A stretch of 64,000 bases of DNA, taken from Thermodesulfobacteriota bacterium (GTDB taxonomy: Bacteria > Desulfobacterota_D > UBA1144). The position numbers and the translations under genes are program-made. The notes under the pieces are model-generated. The model had not been told where the DNA came from, did not search any database, and saw nothing but the letters and a program-made list of their open reading frames with translations. Numbering within the stretch: position 1 is the first letter of the stretch; each line of letters opens with the position of its first letter. This document shows positions 36,078 through 44,688 of this stretch, one piece after another. Where the stretch lies: contig JAURPH010000008.1 of the NCBI GenBank assembly GCA_030835345.1, positions 23,547 through 87,546 on the forward strand, in the 5' to 3' direction.

Positions 36078-37929
36078 CTAGGTGAGATATCTCTTCACCA
36101 GGCTCAGGAATTTGTCTTTTTACATAACCATTACCTTTTAAATTAATTTTAATTTTATTTTTCTTTGCAATGTTTATAACCTCTTTTTTACCTTTACCTA
36201 AAAAAGATGGAACATTTTTTTGAGAAGCTATTTCATTAAACCCATCCTCATCAACTAATATTTTTTCCATTGTCCTTTTGAAGGTTGGAGCAGCCCATCT
36301 TCCTCCGTATGCGTTTGGACCTTTAGGATAATCTATTGTTATTACTGAAACTAATTGTGGATTTTCTGTTGGTGCAAATCCAATAAACGAAACAATAAAC
36401 CTTTTTTTATGATATTTCCCGTTTTCAGCAAATTGTGCTGTTCCAGTTTTTCCAGATACATCAATTCCTTTAACCTCGGCTCGATATGCTGATCCTGTTT
36501 CAACAACTTCCTTGAGCATTTTTCTAATCTTTTTTGTTGTTTGATATTTTAAAACCCTTGTATCTTTTGCCAACTTATGATCATAAACAATCTTCCCATT
36601 TCTTTTTTCTATTCTTTTAATTATATATGGCTCAACAAATGTTCCACCATTTGCTATTATTGATAATGCTTGTGCTAATTGAATTGCAGATACAGACATC
36701 CCTTGTCCAAAACTTATATTCGCTAGTTTAATTCTGCTCCAATTATTTGGATCAGAAAGCAAACCATTTCCTTCTCCAGGCAAGCCAATATTTGTTCTCT
36801 TTCCAAAGCCAAATAACTTAAGATACTCATAATATTTTTCACCTGTTAATTTTTCAATAATTTTAGAAGCACCAATATTACTTGAATAACGAAGTATGTC
36901 TTCAGGATTTAGCTTCCCTTTTGGATTAACATCCTTTATTGTATGCCCTCCGATTTTTCTTTTCCCATTTTCACAATCAATTATAGTTTCTTCATTAATT
37001 ACCCCTTCATTTAATGCTGAAGCCACTAAAAAACTTTTCATAATCGATCCAGGCTCGAACATATTCCATATAGGTAAGTTTTTCTTCTCAATGCTTGAGT
37101 ATTCAGAGTATTTATTAGGATTAAAAAATGGATAAGATGCCATAGCATATATTTCCCCGGTGTTTGGGTTCATTAATATTCCATAACCTCTTAAAGAACC
37201 AGACTCCTTAACAGTTTTTTCAATTTCTTCCTCTAATACGAATTGGTATTTACTATTTATTGTAAGAGTAATATCAGAACCAGAACTAATTGAACTTGTT
37301 GAAGTGCTACCAGCAATAATTTTACCCATCCCATCTTTATAAACTTTTATCGTTTTCTTTGCCCCTAAAAGATGCTCATCGTACTTATATTCTATTCCTT
37401 CCATTCCAACCTGATCTATATTCGTATGCCCTAATATTTGACCAGCTAAGTGGTTAGATGGATATATTCTTTTGGGCTCCATTTGAATTCCAACATGTTT
37501 GAGATTCAGATTCTTTATTTTTTCTCCCTCTTCAGGGCTCGCCAATCTCTTTACCCATACAAAATATTTTTTAGAATCTAGTTTCTTTTCAACTTGTTCT
37601 TTTGGAATCTTTAAAATTTTAGATAGTTGTTTTGTATATAGCTTTTTATTTTTTATAGCCCTTGGATTTAAATAAATTGATGGATATTCAACACTTGTGG
37701 CAAGTATTTCTCCATTTGTATCTTTTATCGTTCCCCTGTCGCCGGTTAGTGTGAAAGGATTGCTAATAGCAGCAGAAAACTTTAATGGCTTTTCATTATC
37801 TATTATTTGTAAGAAGAATATTTTACTAACTATTAATAAGCTTACTATTAAAAAAATAAATCTTATTATCTTCACCCTTTTTATAAAACTATTTTCTTCT
37901 TTTTTGAGAGCAGCAATAATTTTACTCAT
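36043..37929 (-). CDS. ftsI: Septal transpeptidase FtsI (PBP3) with PASTA domain
   Basis: Class B penicillin-binding protein that cross-links septal peptidoglycan with FtsW. From the ATG at 37929 it has 628 residues; a GTG 9 nt upstream is less likely because the AAGAG Shine-Dalgarno would be too close. One TM helix (about 22-40) is followed by a dimerisation/pedestal domain and the transpeptidase with SxxK SIMK (Ser295, Lys298), SSN in RYSSNIGA, and KTG in SGKTGTA (Lys494). The last 57 residues (572-628, NVPSFLGKGKKE to the end) form a PASTA domain, not found in E. coli FtsI. It overlaps ftsL by 8 nt. Confidence 0.95.
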   Translation of the reverse strand: MSKIIAALKKEENSFIKRVKIIRFIFLIVSLLIVSKIFFLQIIDNEKPLKFSAAISNPFTLTGDRGTIKDTNGEILATSVEYPSIYLNPRAIKNKKLYTKQLSKILKIPKEQVEKKLDSKKYFVWVKRLASPEEGEKIKNLNLKHVGIQMEPKRIYPSNHLAGQILGHTNIDQVGMEGIEYKYDEHLLGAKKTIKVYKDGMGKIIAGSTSTSSISSGSDITLTINSKYQFVLEEEIEKTVKESGSLRGYGILMNPNTGEIYAMASYPFFNPNKYSEYSSIEKKNLPIWNMFEPGSIMKSFLVASALNEGVINEETIIDCENGKRKIGGHTIKDVNPKGKLNPEDILRYSSNIGASKIIEKLTGEKYYEYLKLFGFGKRTNIGLPGEGNGLLSDPNNWSRIKLANISFGQGMSVSAIQLAQALSIIANGGTFVEPYIIKRIEKRNGKIVYDHKLAKDTRVLKYQTTKKIRKMLKEVVETGSAYRAEVKGIDVSGKTGTAQFAENGKYHKKRFIVSFIGFAPTENPQLVSVITIDYPKGPNAYGGRWAAPTFKRTMEKILVDEDGFNEIASQKNVPSFLGKGKKEVINIAKKNKIKINLKGNGYVKRQIPEPGEEISHLDEVEVFLEPGI

Positions 37930-38245
37930 ATTTAACACTCTTTATATCTTTCTTCTTAGGAAATATCATTCCATTAGATACAGCAATTTTTTTTATTCTA
38001 TAATTAGATTTTAAAGCTGATATCTTGGTTCTTAAAAGTTTATTCTCCAACTTGGTTTTTTTAAGAATTTTACTGTTTTCTGCTAATGAATAACCCAATT
38101 TTGTTATATTAGCTTTTATTGAAATTATTGATAACAACAGTATTACTATTAAGAATAGGAGGTAAGATTTTTTAAATAAATCTTTAGCGGCTTTAATCAC
38201 TCTAGATTTTTCTCTGATTAAGCCAATTAATCCCGAATTAATCAT
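37922..38245 (-). CDS. ftsL: Cell division protein FtsL
   Basis: A 107-residue bitopic protein: about 25 basic cytoplasmic residues, one TM helix (about 28-46, LLFLIVILLLSIISI), then a short periplasmic coiled coil rich in Leu, Lys and Asn (KILKKTKLENKLLRTKISALK). FtsL forms a complex with FtsQ and FtsB and activates FtsWI. Sequence conservation is weak. The call rests on topology and its fixed place between rsmH and ftsI. ATG overlaps the rsmH stop (4 nt). Confidence 0.85.
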   Translation of the reverse strand: MINSGLIGLIREKSRVIKAAKDLFKKSYLLFLIVILLLSIISIKANITKLGYSLAENSKILKKTKLENKLLRTKISALKSNYRIKKIAVSNGMIFPKKKDIKSVKYE

Positions 38246-39156
38246 ATTGCTTCCCCAACTCTTAATTTTGCACTTCTTGAACTTGGGTTTTGATTTATTT
38301 CAGATTCAGATGGAAGAATAGGTTTTTTTGTAATAATCTTCAATTCTGATTTTTTATTACAATCACAAAGCATTTGTGTTGATGGACAAATACAATCTTT
38401 TTCTGAAAGTTTCATGAAATTTTTAACAATTCGGTCTTCTAAAGAGTGAAACGAGATAACCATTAGCCTACCTTTAGGCTTTAACAGACTTAATGAGGTT
38501 TTAAGAAATTCTTTTAACGATTCTAGCTCATTATTGACTTCAATTCTCAAGGCCATAAATGTTTTTGTTGATGAGTTTATTTTCGATTTTTTCGATGAGC
38601 ATCTGTCAATAAGATCAGAGAGCTCTTTACAAGTATTTATCTTTTTTTTAGTTCTTTCTTTGCATATATAGCTTGCAATTTTGTAATGATTTCTTTCTTC
38701 ACCAAAGTCTTTCAACATAGTAGATAGATTGTTCAAATTATAGTTATTAATTATATAATGAGCATCTAAAATTTGATTTTTATCCATTCTCATATCTAGT
38801 CTTTCATCACTTGTGAAGCTAAAGCCTCTTTTTTTGTTTAATAATTGATAAGTTGATATTCCAAGATCTGCTAGTATGTAATCAACTTTATCATCAATAT
38901 AATTTTTTAGGTTTTTAAAATTGGTATGAAAATATTTTATATTTTTTCTAAATGAGGACAGTCTTTCCTTTGCAATTTCAATTGATTCCTTATCTTGATC
39001 AAAACATAAAAAATTAAATTTCCCTGAACTTGCTTCAGATATTGAAAAGGTATGTCCACCCATACCTAAAGTTGCATCTACAAATGTTTTGTTTTCTTCC
39101 GTATTTATAAAAGATATTATTTCATTTTTCATCACTGAATAATGACTATATTCCAT
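38242..39156 (-). CDS. rsmH: 16S rRNA (cytosine-1402-N4) methyltransferase
   Basis: SAM-dependent methyltransferase (MraW) that modifies C1402 in the ribosomal P site. It has 304 residues, starting MEYSHYSVMKNEII. SAM motif VDATLGMGGHT (about 26-36). DYILADLGISTYQL, RGFSFTSDERLDMRMD and SFHSLEDRIVKNFM are the diagnostic blocks. The C-terminal segment NPSSRSAKLRVGE closes the family pattern. It overlaps mraZ by 11 nt and ftsL by 4 nt. Confidence 0.98.
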   Translation of the reverse strand: MEYSHYSVMKNEIISFINTEENKTFVDATLGMGGHTFSISEASSGKFNFLCFDQDKESIEIAKERLSSFRKNIKYFHTNFKNLKNYIDDKVDYILADLGISTYQLLNKKRGFSFTSDERLDMRMDKNQILDAHYIINNYNLNNLSTMLKDFGEERNHYKIASYICKERTKKKINTCKELSDLIDRCSSKKSKINSSTKTFMALRIEVNNELESLKEFLKTSLSLLKPKGRLMVISFHSLEDRIVKNFMKLSEKDCICPSTQMLCDCNKKSELKIITKKPILPSESEINQNPSSRSAKLRVGEAI

Positions 39157-39583
39157 CTAAAACATCCCTGCTTCTTTGAAAGTTTTTAAAACTATTCTTT
39201 GAATTTACATTCCATGATTTTTCCGACCAAATTTCAAATCGAGTTAAAAGACCAACAAATATTAAATTTTTATTTAATCCAAGATCTTTTCTAAGAATTT
39301 GAGGAATGTTAATTCTACCCTCTGTGTCAATTTCACATTCATTTGCATTACCAATTAAATGTCTTTCGAAATCAACTGTGTTTTTTTTAAACCTTGGAAG
39401 TTTTAAAATCCTCTTCTCTAATTTTTCCCATTCTGGTAAGGGATAGCATGATAAACAGTTTTCAAAGAGAGTAATTATGACTTTTGATGTCTTGTATGCT
39501 CTTTTAAGGTTTTCTCTAAATTTTGAAGGAATACTAACCCTTCCAGTTTTAGATATGAGATGTACAAATTGTCCTCTGAACAA
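39146..39583 (-). CDS. mraZ: Transcriptional regulator MraZ
   Basis: AbrB-fold DNA-binding protein at the head of the dcw cluster, which in E. coli represses that cluster. It has 145 residues with two SpoVT-AbrB repeats: GRVSIPSKFRENLK (about 14-27) and GRINIPQILRKDLG (about 88-101). The start is TTG at 39583, chosen because GGAG lies 7 nt upstream and MFRGQFVHLISKTGR fits the family N-terminus; there is no ATG nearby. The known MraZ repeats (TGGG type) are not obvious in the leader, so autoregulation cannot be confirmed here. Confidence 0.94.
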   Translation of the reverse strand: MFRGQFVHLISKTGRVSIPSKFRENLKRAYKTSKVIITLFENCLSCYPLPEWEKLEKRILKLPRFKKNTVDFERHLIGNANECEIDTEGRINIPQILRKDLGLNKNLIFVGLLTRFEIWSEKSWNVNSKNSFKNFQRSRDVLDGI

Positions 39584-39631
39584 AATAAAACTCCATTTAT
39601 GCCAAAATATGACAAAACCTGCCTTATATAG

Positions 39632-39660
39632 ATTCTAAGAAAATTATTTAATAAAGTCAA
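39632..39660 (-). promoter_or_regulatory. Promoter of the dcw cluster
   Basis: Minus strand: TTGACT (39660-39655), 17-nt spacer, TAGAAT (39637-39632), 5 of 6 matches in each box. The leader to the TTG of mraZ would be about 40 nt and includes GGAG at 39594-39591. This is the best candidate for the main promoter of the 16-kb division and wall cluster. Confidence 0.6.
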
Positions 39661-39681
39661 TAAGATAAGATATTATTTTGT

Positions 39682-39924
39682 ATGCCAAACATCAAAATTA
39701 AATTAAAAGAAATATCTGATATCGTAAATTTTCAGTTTTATTATTCCCAATATCAACATATTGGCTGGCCAAGGTCTTCGAGAAAGGTCTCGACCATTAT
39801 TACAATTTATACAACTAGTGACTTGATTGAAAAAAATTTAGGAATCTTAATGTTAATAAAAAAGTATTTAAATTTTGAGATTATGAGTACTACATTAAAA
39901 TCTGTGAGTTCTATTCCTGATTAA
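39682..39924 (+). CDS. Small hypothetical protein, 80 aa
   Basis: An ATG frame of 80 residues filling most of the space between the dcw promoter and the MBL-fold gene. It has no signal peptide and no clear TM helix; the middle is beta-like and hydrophobic (VSTIITIYTTSDLI). I do not recognise it. No Shine-Dalgarno is seen; a TATTAT (39671-39676) lies only 5 nt before ATG. Its 3' end overlaps the convergent gene by 14 nt, as happens at other convergent pairs here, which slightly supports it as real. It could also be a spurious frame. Confidence 0.4.
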   Translation: MPNIKIKLKEISDIVNFQFYYSQYQHIGWPRSSRKVSTIITIYTTSDLIEKNLGILMLIKKYLNFEIMSTTLKSVSSIPD

Positions 39925-40828
39925 TTAAATGAATAAATCCTGTAATACTTCCAACTAAAGCTTTTCTTAATCCACCAAAATCTTCTGGTGCAGTAAAAAG
40001 TCTGCCTGATTCTTGGTCAACTCCAGATATTTCTTTCGCAATAGCTTCTTCTTCGCTAATTCCTCTTTTTAAACAATCTGCAACACAGAGTTTCCATGAT
40101 TCAAGTTGGTCAATGTGTTTTTTTAAGAGTAGATCTGCATTTGGCCTAATTGCATGGTGAGCGTATGCAATTTTTTCAGGCTTATATTCAATCATCGCAT
40201 TTAATGATTCAACTCCTGAGCTCATCCTGTATGGATGAGGTGTAGTAGGAACAAGAGCATCGTTTAGTCCAGGTATAAACATTCCAGCAGAATCTCCTGA
40301 AAACATTATTTTTTTATCCATCATCATGAAACTAAAATGATGACTTGCATGGCCAGGAGTTTCTATCCATTGGAATTCTACACCCTCAACATTTATCTCA
40401 AAAGTTTTATCTTGAATTGCTATGAGGCAATCCTCATTAACGGGATCGGGTTTTTGATACATTTCTGCAACCCATCCTAATGTATCAAGTGATGATTGCC
40501 AGAGAACTTTATATGGATCAATTAAGTGTGGAACACCCCTCCTATGGACAATTACTTCAGTGTCTGGGAAGTTTTTTAAAAGAGTTCCTAATCCCCCTGA
40601 ATGATCTAAATGAATATGTGTAAGAAATACGAATTTAAGATTTTTCTTGTTTACTCCCATAATTTTCAACTGTCTTTCTAGTTCTGGGATGCCAACTTTT
40701 GGTCCTACATCTACTAATATAAAAGAGTTTTCAGCTTTTATTAGGTAAGGGGCTATGAATTCGGTTTCATTATCCACCTTAAGATCTAATTGCCAAATAT
40801 TTTCTTCCAAATGTCTTATGTTTTCCAT
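39911..40828 (-). CDS. MBL-fold metallo-hydrolase
   Basis: Metallo-beta-lactamase-fold hydrolase, 305 residues from the ATG at 40828. A frame extending to a TTG at 40843 is rejected because that TTG lies within the strong GGAGG Shine-Dalgarno of this ATG. Metal ligands: THIHLDHSG (His71, His73, Asp75, His76), TPGHASHH, FSGDSAGMF, and AHHAIRP near residue 225. The C-terminal helical region resembles that of glyoxalase II-like or LACTB2-like hydrolases. The substrate is unknown. It is monocistronic, divergent from murJ, and convergent with the 80-aa ORF. Confidence 0.85.
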   Translation of the reverse strand: MENIRHLEENIWQLDLKVDNETEFIAPYLIKAENSFILVDVGPKVGIPELERQLKIMGVNKKNLKFVFLTHIHLDHSGGLGTLLKNFPDTEVIVHRRGVPHLIDPYKVLWQSSLDTLGWVAEMYQKPDPVNEDCLIAIQDKTFEINVEGVEFQWIETPGHASHHFSFMMMDKKIMFSGDSAGMFIPGLNDALVPTTPHPYRMSSGVESLNAMIEYKPEKIAYAHHAIRPNADLLLKKHIDQLESWKLCVADCLKRGISEEEAIAKEISGVDQESGRLFTAPEDFGGLRKALVGSITGFIHLINQE

Positions 40829-40873
40829 TGAAAAAGCCTCCAAGTATTTTCTACATTGTTAGATACTATAAAT

Positions 40874-40882
40874 ATCATAGCA
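40874..40882 (-). promoter_or_regulatory. Extended -10 promoter of the MBL-fold gene
   Basis: Minus strand TGCTATGAT, an extended -10 (TGn plus TATGAT), lies 45 nt before the ATG at 40828. No -35 match is seen, as is common for extended -10 promoters. Confidence 0.4.
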
Positions 40883-40937
40883 AATATATAAAAAATTCTT
40901 TTAATTTAATATCAGTTTATAGTTTAATTATAACAAT

Positions 40938-42467
40938 ATGATGGGTAAAGATAAAAAGAAAAAATTTTCACCATCTGTTAATGTAGCAGTTTTAACTTTT
41001 TTAAGTAGAGTTTTTGGTTATCTAAGAGACTTAATAATAACTTTTTTCTTTGGTGCCAATACATTTACAGATTCATTTTATGTCGCTTTTAGGATACCTA
41101 ATTTATTTAGGAGATTACTTGCAGAGGGTACATTAAGTTCTACATTAGTTCCCTTTTTTACTAAATATATTAATAATAAAGATGAAAATAGTTTTGCAAA
41201 ATTTCGTTCAGAAATTTTCTCAATCCTTATTCTGGTTCTTATTTTTTTTACATTATTATTCTTTTTTTTCTCAAAAGAAATAGTATCGCTTTTTGCATTT
41301 GGATTTTCTGAAAATCAATTAGAATTGAGTTCACAATTGTTAAAGAGAATGTCACCTTTTCTATTTTTTATATCGCTATCAGCATTAAATATGGGGCTTT
41401 TAAATTCTAAAGGAAAATTTTTTGCACCTGCATTCTCACCCGTAATGTTTAATTTAGCAATAATTATAGTCTTATTTATCTGTTATTTCTTTTTAGAACT
41501 AACGATATATTCATTATCTTATGCTGTATTAATAGGTGCTATGGCTCAGTTCTTGATTCAGCTGCCGTTTATTTCACAAAACTATTTAACCTACAAATTT
41601 AGCCTCGAAAATTTCCTAAGCGAAGAAACAAAAACGGTAATCAAAATTTTAATACCTCAGGTAGTTGGGCTAGGTGTATATAATTTAAATATTTTAATCA
41701 ATACACAATTTGCATCATTTATGGCAGATGGATCAGTGACATATTTATATTTAGCAGAAAGATTATTAGAGTTTCCATTAGGAATTTTTGCAGTTTCTAT
41801 TGCAACTATTTCACTGACTCAACTTTCAGAATTTTCAAATAATAAGAATTTAGTAAAAATGTCTAAATATTTAAATGATAAAATGGCTTTTTTATATTTC
41901 CTATTATCTCCATGTTGCATAATTTTTATATTTTGGGGGGATAGTATTTGCGATTTACTTTATGTTAGAGGAGAGTTTACAATTAGTGACTCTTTATTCA
42001 CATACAAAGCTTTGATAGCTTATTCGATTGGATTGATATTTGTTGGCGGGGTGAGACTTTTAACTCAAGCTTTTTTCGCCATTAAAGATACAGCTACTCC
42101 AGTTAAGCTTGCAATGATTAATTTAATCTTGAATGCGGTTCTTTGCTATTTCTTCTCAATAGTTATAAATTTTGGTTTTGTTGGATTGGCCTTGTCATCA
42201 TCAATATCATCTATTGTTTTATTTTTCTGTCTTATATATTCTTTGAGAAAAAATAAAATAAATTTAAAACTGAATTTATTCTTTAAATGTTTAGTTTTTA
42301 TATTTTTCTCGTATGTTGCATTGTTTCTTTCAAATTATATTATCGAAATTTTGATTTTAAAAAGTTCAACTTTAATTCTATTTTTAAAATTATTATGTTT
42401 TGCTTCATTTTATTTTTTATTTTCATATTTTGCGAACATAAACGAGCTTAGGCTTATCAAAGAATAA
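40938..42467 (+). CDS. murJ: Lipid II flippase MurJ
   Basis: MOP-superfamily inner-membrane flippase that moves lipid II to the periplasm. It has 509 residues with about 14 TM helices. Family blocks: TFLSRVFGYLRDLII (about 20-34), FFGANTFTDSFYVAFRIPNLFRR split over TM2, and LAEGTLSSTLVPFFT, all diagnostic of MurJ/MviN, then ERLLEFPLGIFAVSIAT near residue 275. Two ATGs are adjacent (40938 and 40941). Not part of the dcw cluster but only 1.3 kb from its promoter. aroQ follows after 37 nt. Confidence 0.95.
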   Translation: MMGKDKKKKFSPSVNVAVLTFLSRVFGYLRDLIITFFFGANTFTDSFYVAFRIPNLFRRLLAEGTLSSTLVPFFTKYINNKDENSFAKFRSEIFSILILVLIFFTLLFFFFSKEIVSLFAFGFSENQLELSSQLLKRMSPFLFFISLSALNMGLLNSKGKFFAPAFSPVMFNLAIIIVLFICYFFLELTIYSLSYAVLIGAMAQFLIQLPFISQNYLTYKFSLENFLSEETKTVIKILIPQVVGLGVYNLNILINTQFASFMADGSVTYLYLAERLLEFPLGIFAVSIATISLTQLSEFSNNKNLVKMSKYLNDKMAFLYFLLSPCCIIFIFWGDSICDLLYVRGEFTISDSLFTYKALIAYSIGLIFVGGVRLLTQAFFAIKDTATPVKLAMINLILNAVLCYFFSIVINFGFVGLALSSSISSIVLFFCLIYSLRKNKINLKLNLFFKCLVFIFFSYVALFLSNYIIEILILKSSTLILFLKLLCFASFYFLFSYFANINELRLIKE

Positions 42468-42504
42468 TGTTTTACATATTTAATATTTGTTTTAATCTAG
42501 AAAG

Positions 42505-42933
42505 ATGAAAGTTTTATTTGTTAATGGGCCAAATTTAAATATGCTAGGAACTCGAGAAGAAGATGTATATGGGTCTCTGACTTTAGATCAAATTAACAAA
42601 AAAATTACATCCAAGGCAAATGAGTTAAAAATTAATACAGATTTTTTCCAATCAAATGTTGAAGGTAATTTAGTATCTAAAATTCAAGAATCATCTGATT
42701 TTGATTATATCGTTATAAATCCTGCAGCATTCACTCACACTAGTATTGCCATTAGAGATGCACTTTTATCCATAAAAGCTAAGTTTATAGAAGTACATCT
42801 TTCCAATATCTATAGTAGAGAAGATTTTAGACACAATTCTTATGTTTCATCAATTGCTATTGGAGTGATTTCAGGATTTGGGTTTCATGGATATTTAATG
42901 GCACTTGATTATATTTCAAGTCTTAAGGACTAA
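42505..42933 (+). CDS. aroQ: 3-dehydroquinate dehydratase, type II
   Basis: Makes 3-dehydroshikimate in the shikimate pathway. It has 142 residues, the normal size of the dodecameric type II enzyme. VLFVNGPNLNMLGTRE at the N-terminus, catalytic Tyr22 in VYGS, NPAAFTHTSIAIRDAL, and EVHLSNIYSREDFRHNS followed by GVISGFG are all diagnostic. recJ starts 12 nt downstream. A further shikimate gene, aroE, lies 6 kb further on. Confidence 0.97.
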   Translation: MKVLFVNGPNLNMLGTREEDVYGSLTLDQINKKITSKANELKINTDFFQSNVEGNLVSKIQESSDFDYIVINPAAFTHTSIAIRDALLSIKAKFIEVHLSNIYSREDFRHNSYVSSIAIGVISGFGFHGYLMALDYISSLKD

Positions 42934-42945
42934 CCATTAAAAAAA

Positions 42946-44640
42946 ATGAGAAAAATTTGGAGAAAACAAACTGTAAATAGTGAAATCGTTTCACAGCTAG
43001 CAAATGAAATAAAGAGCACTGAAATAATAGCAACTCTTCTGGTAAACAGGAATCTCGTAAATAAAGAACAAGTAGAGAATTTCTTTGTACCTACTTTAGA
43101 TAAATTACCTAATCCAATGTTGTTGTCTGGTATTGAATCTAGCATTAGTAGAATAATTGAGGCAATTCTTAAAAAAGAAAAAATTGCAGTATATGGAGAT
43201 TTTGACTGTGATGGGATTACATCAACATCTATACTGTATGGATTTCTCAAATCAATGGAAGCAAATGTAATATTTTATAATCCACATCGAATAGAAGAAG
43301 GGTACGGAATCAATTTTAAATCAATCGAAAAACTTGTAAATGATGGTGTTAGCTTAATTATATCTACAGATTGTGGGATTTCGGAGAATGAAGTAATTTT
43401 AAAATCAAAAGAACTTCCTGTTGATTTTATAATTACCGACCACCATACAGTTCCTGATGTATTACCGGAAGCATTTTCAATCATAAATCCTAAAATTAAG
43501 GAATGTAAATATCCATTTAAGGAAATTTGTGCAGCAGGAGTGGTCTTCAATTTAATTGTTGCACTAAGAACAAAATTAAGAGCGATTAGTTTTTTCAATG
43601 ATAGACCCGAGCCAAATTTAAGCAAATATTTAGATCTCGTTTCTATAGGTACTGTCGCTGATAGTATGCCAATCTTAGGAGTAAACAGAATTTTTGTTTA
43701 TAACGGTTTGAAGCAGATTGCAGCAACTGAAAGAAAAGGTTTAAAGTCTTTAATTGGAAAGCAGAAAGATAAATATTCAGTAAGAGATATCTCTTTTGGG
43801 ATTGCTCCTAAAATTAATGCTGCTGGAAGGGTAGGAAGTGCAACAGATGCAGTCAAGCTTTTAACATCTAACGATGAAGAAGTAGTTGGAAAATTAATAT
43901 CTATTATTGAAAAAAACAATTTAAAAAGACAAGAAATTCAAGAACAGGTTCTAAAAGAGGCTGAAAATATTGCCAAAGCTGAATTTATTAAAAATCCAAA
44001 AAGAAGTTCATTAGTCTTGTATTCTGATGGATGGCACCCTGGGGTAATTGGGATTATAGCTTCTAGAATTGTTAAACAATTTGGGGTTCCATGTGCTGTC
44101 TTGTCCTTAAATGATTCAATTGCCAAAGGTAGTCTGAGGACAGCAAACAATATAAATTTGTATACTATTTTGGAGAAATGCTCAGATTATTTAATTCAGT
44201 TTGGAGGTCACAGTGGAGCAGCGGGTGTTACAATTAATGAAGATTTAATTGAGGATTTTAAAAATAAATTTGAAACTTTGGTTGCTGAATATGATTTTGA
44301 TTCTGGTGAATTGATAGAATTAGAATCTGAAATCAATTTTGATAATATTAGAATCCAGCTAGTTAGAGAGATTGAGAAAATGGAACCATTTGGAAATGGA
44401 AACCCATATCCTATATTTTCTTCAAATAATGTAGTTATAAAGAATAAAAAAATAATTAAAGAAAAACACTTAGAGCTATTCCTGGAAAAGGATTTTATAC
44501 AACATAGAGCAATTTGGTTCAATTTTAGAAAACCATTACCAACAAGTAACAATGTAAATATTGCTTTTTCAATTCAAAAAGATTCTTATAGAGGCGGAGA
44601 CAGTATTGTTTTAAATATTGTAGATATTCAAGAGCCTTGA
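42946..44640 (+). CDS. recJ: Single-stranded-DNA exonuclease RecJ
   Basis: DHH-family 5'-3' ssDNA exonuclease used in recombination and mismatch repair. It has 564 residues. Motif I YGDFDCDGITS (Asp85, Asp87, Asp89), motif II near STDCGIS, motif III TDHH (164-167), motif IV near DLVSIGTVAD, and the DHHA1 block QFGGHSGAAG (about 421-430). The C-terminal OB-like domain is present. The first ATG is used; AT-rich sequence upstream lacks a strong Shine-Dalgarno. Confidence 0.96.
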   Translation: MRKIWRKQTVNSEIVSQLANEIKSTEIIATLLVNRNLVNKEQVENFFVPTLDKLPNPMLLSGIESSISRIIEAILKKEKIAVYGDFDCDGITSTSILYGFLKSMEANVIFYNPHRIEEGYGINFKSIEKLVNDGVSLIISTDCGISENEVILKSKELPVDFIITDHHTVPDVLPEAFSIINPKIKECKYPFKEICAAGVVFNLIVALRTKLRAISFFNDRPEPNLSKYLDLVSIGTVADSMPILGVNRIFVYNGLKQIAATERKGLKSLIGKQKDKYSVRDISFGIAPKINAAGRVGSATDAVKLLTSNDEEVVGKLISIIEKNNLKRQEIQEQVLKEAENIAKAEFIKNPKRSSLVLYSDGWHPGVIGIIASRIVKQFGVPCAVLSLNDSIAKGSLRTANNINLYTILEKCSDYLIQFGGHSGAAGVTINEDLIEDFKNKFETLVAEYDFDSGELIELESEINFDNIRIQLVREIEKMEPFGNGNPYPIFSSNNVVIKNKKIIKEKHLELFLEKDFIQHRAIWFNFRKPLPTSNNVNIAFSIQKDSYRGGDSIVLNIVDIQEP

Positions 44641-44688
44641 CATTAAAAGCTATAGGGTACATAATCTCAAGAAATAGAGGTGTATTAA

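Noticed and set aside
39598-39689. Direct repeat TATGCCAAA (39598-39606 and 39681-39689) around the dcw promoter
   Set aside because: Only two 9-mers 83 bp apart; the second lies over a start codon, and there is no further copy or symmetry, so chance is the simplest reading.
40829-40843. Five-residue longer MBL-fold protein from a TTG
   Set aside because: The TTG is part of the strong GGAGG Shine-Dalgarno sequence for the ATG at 40828.
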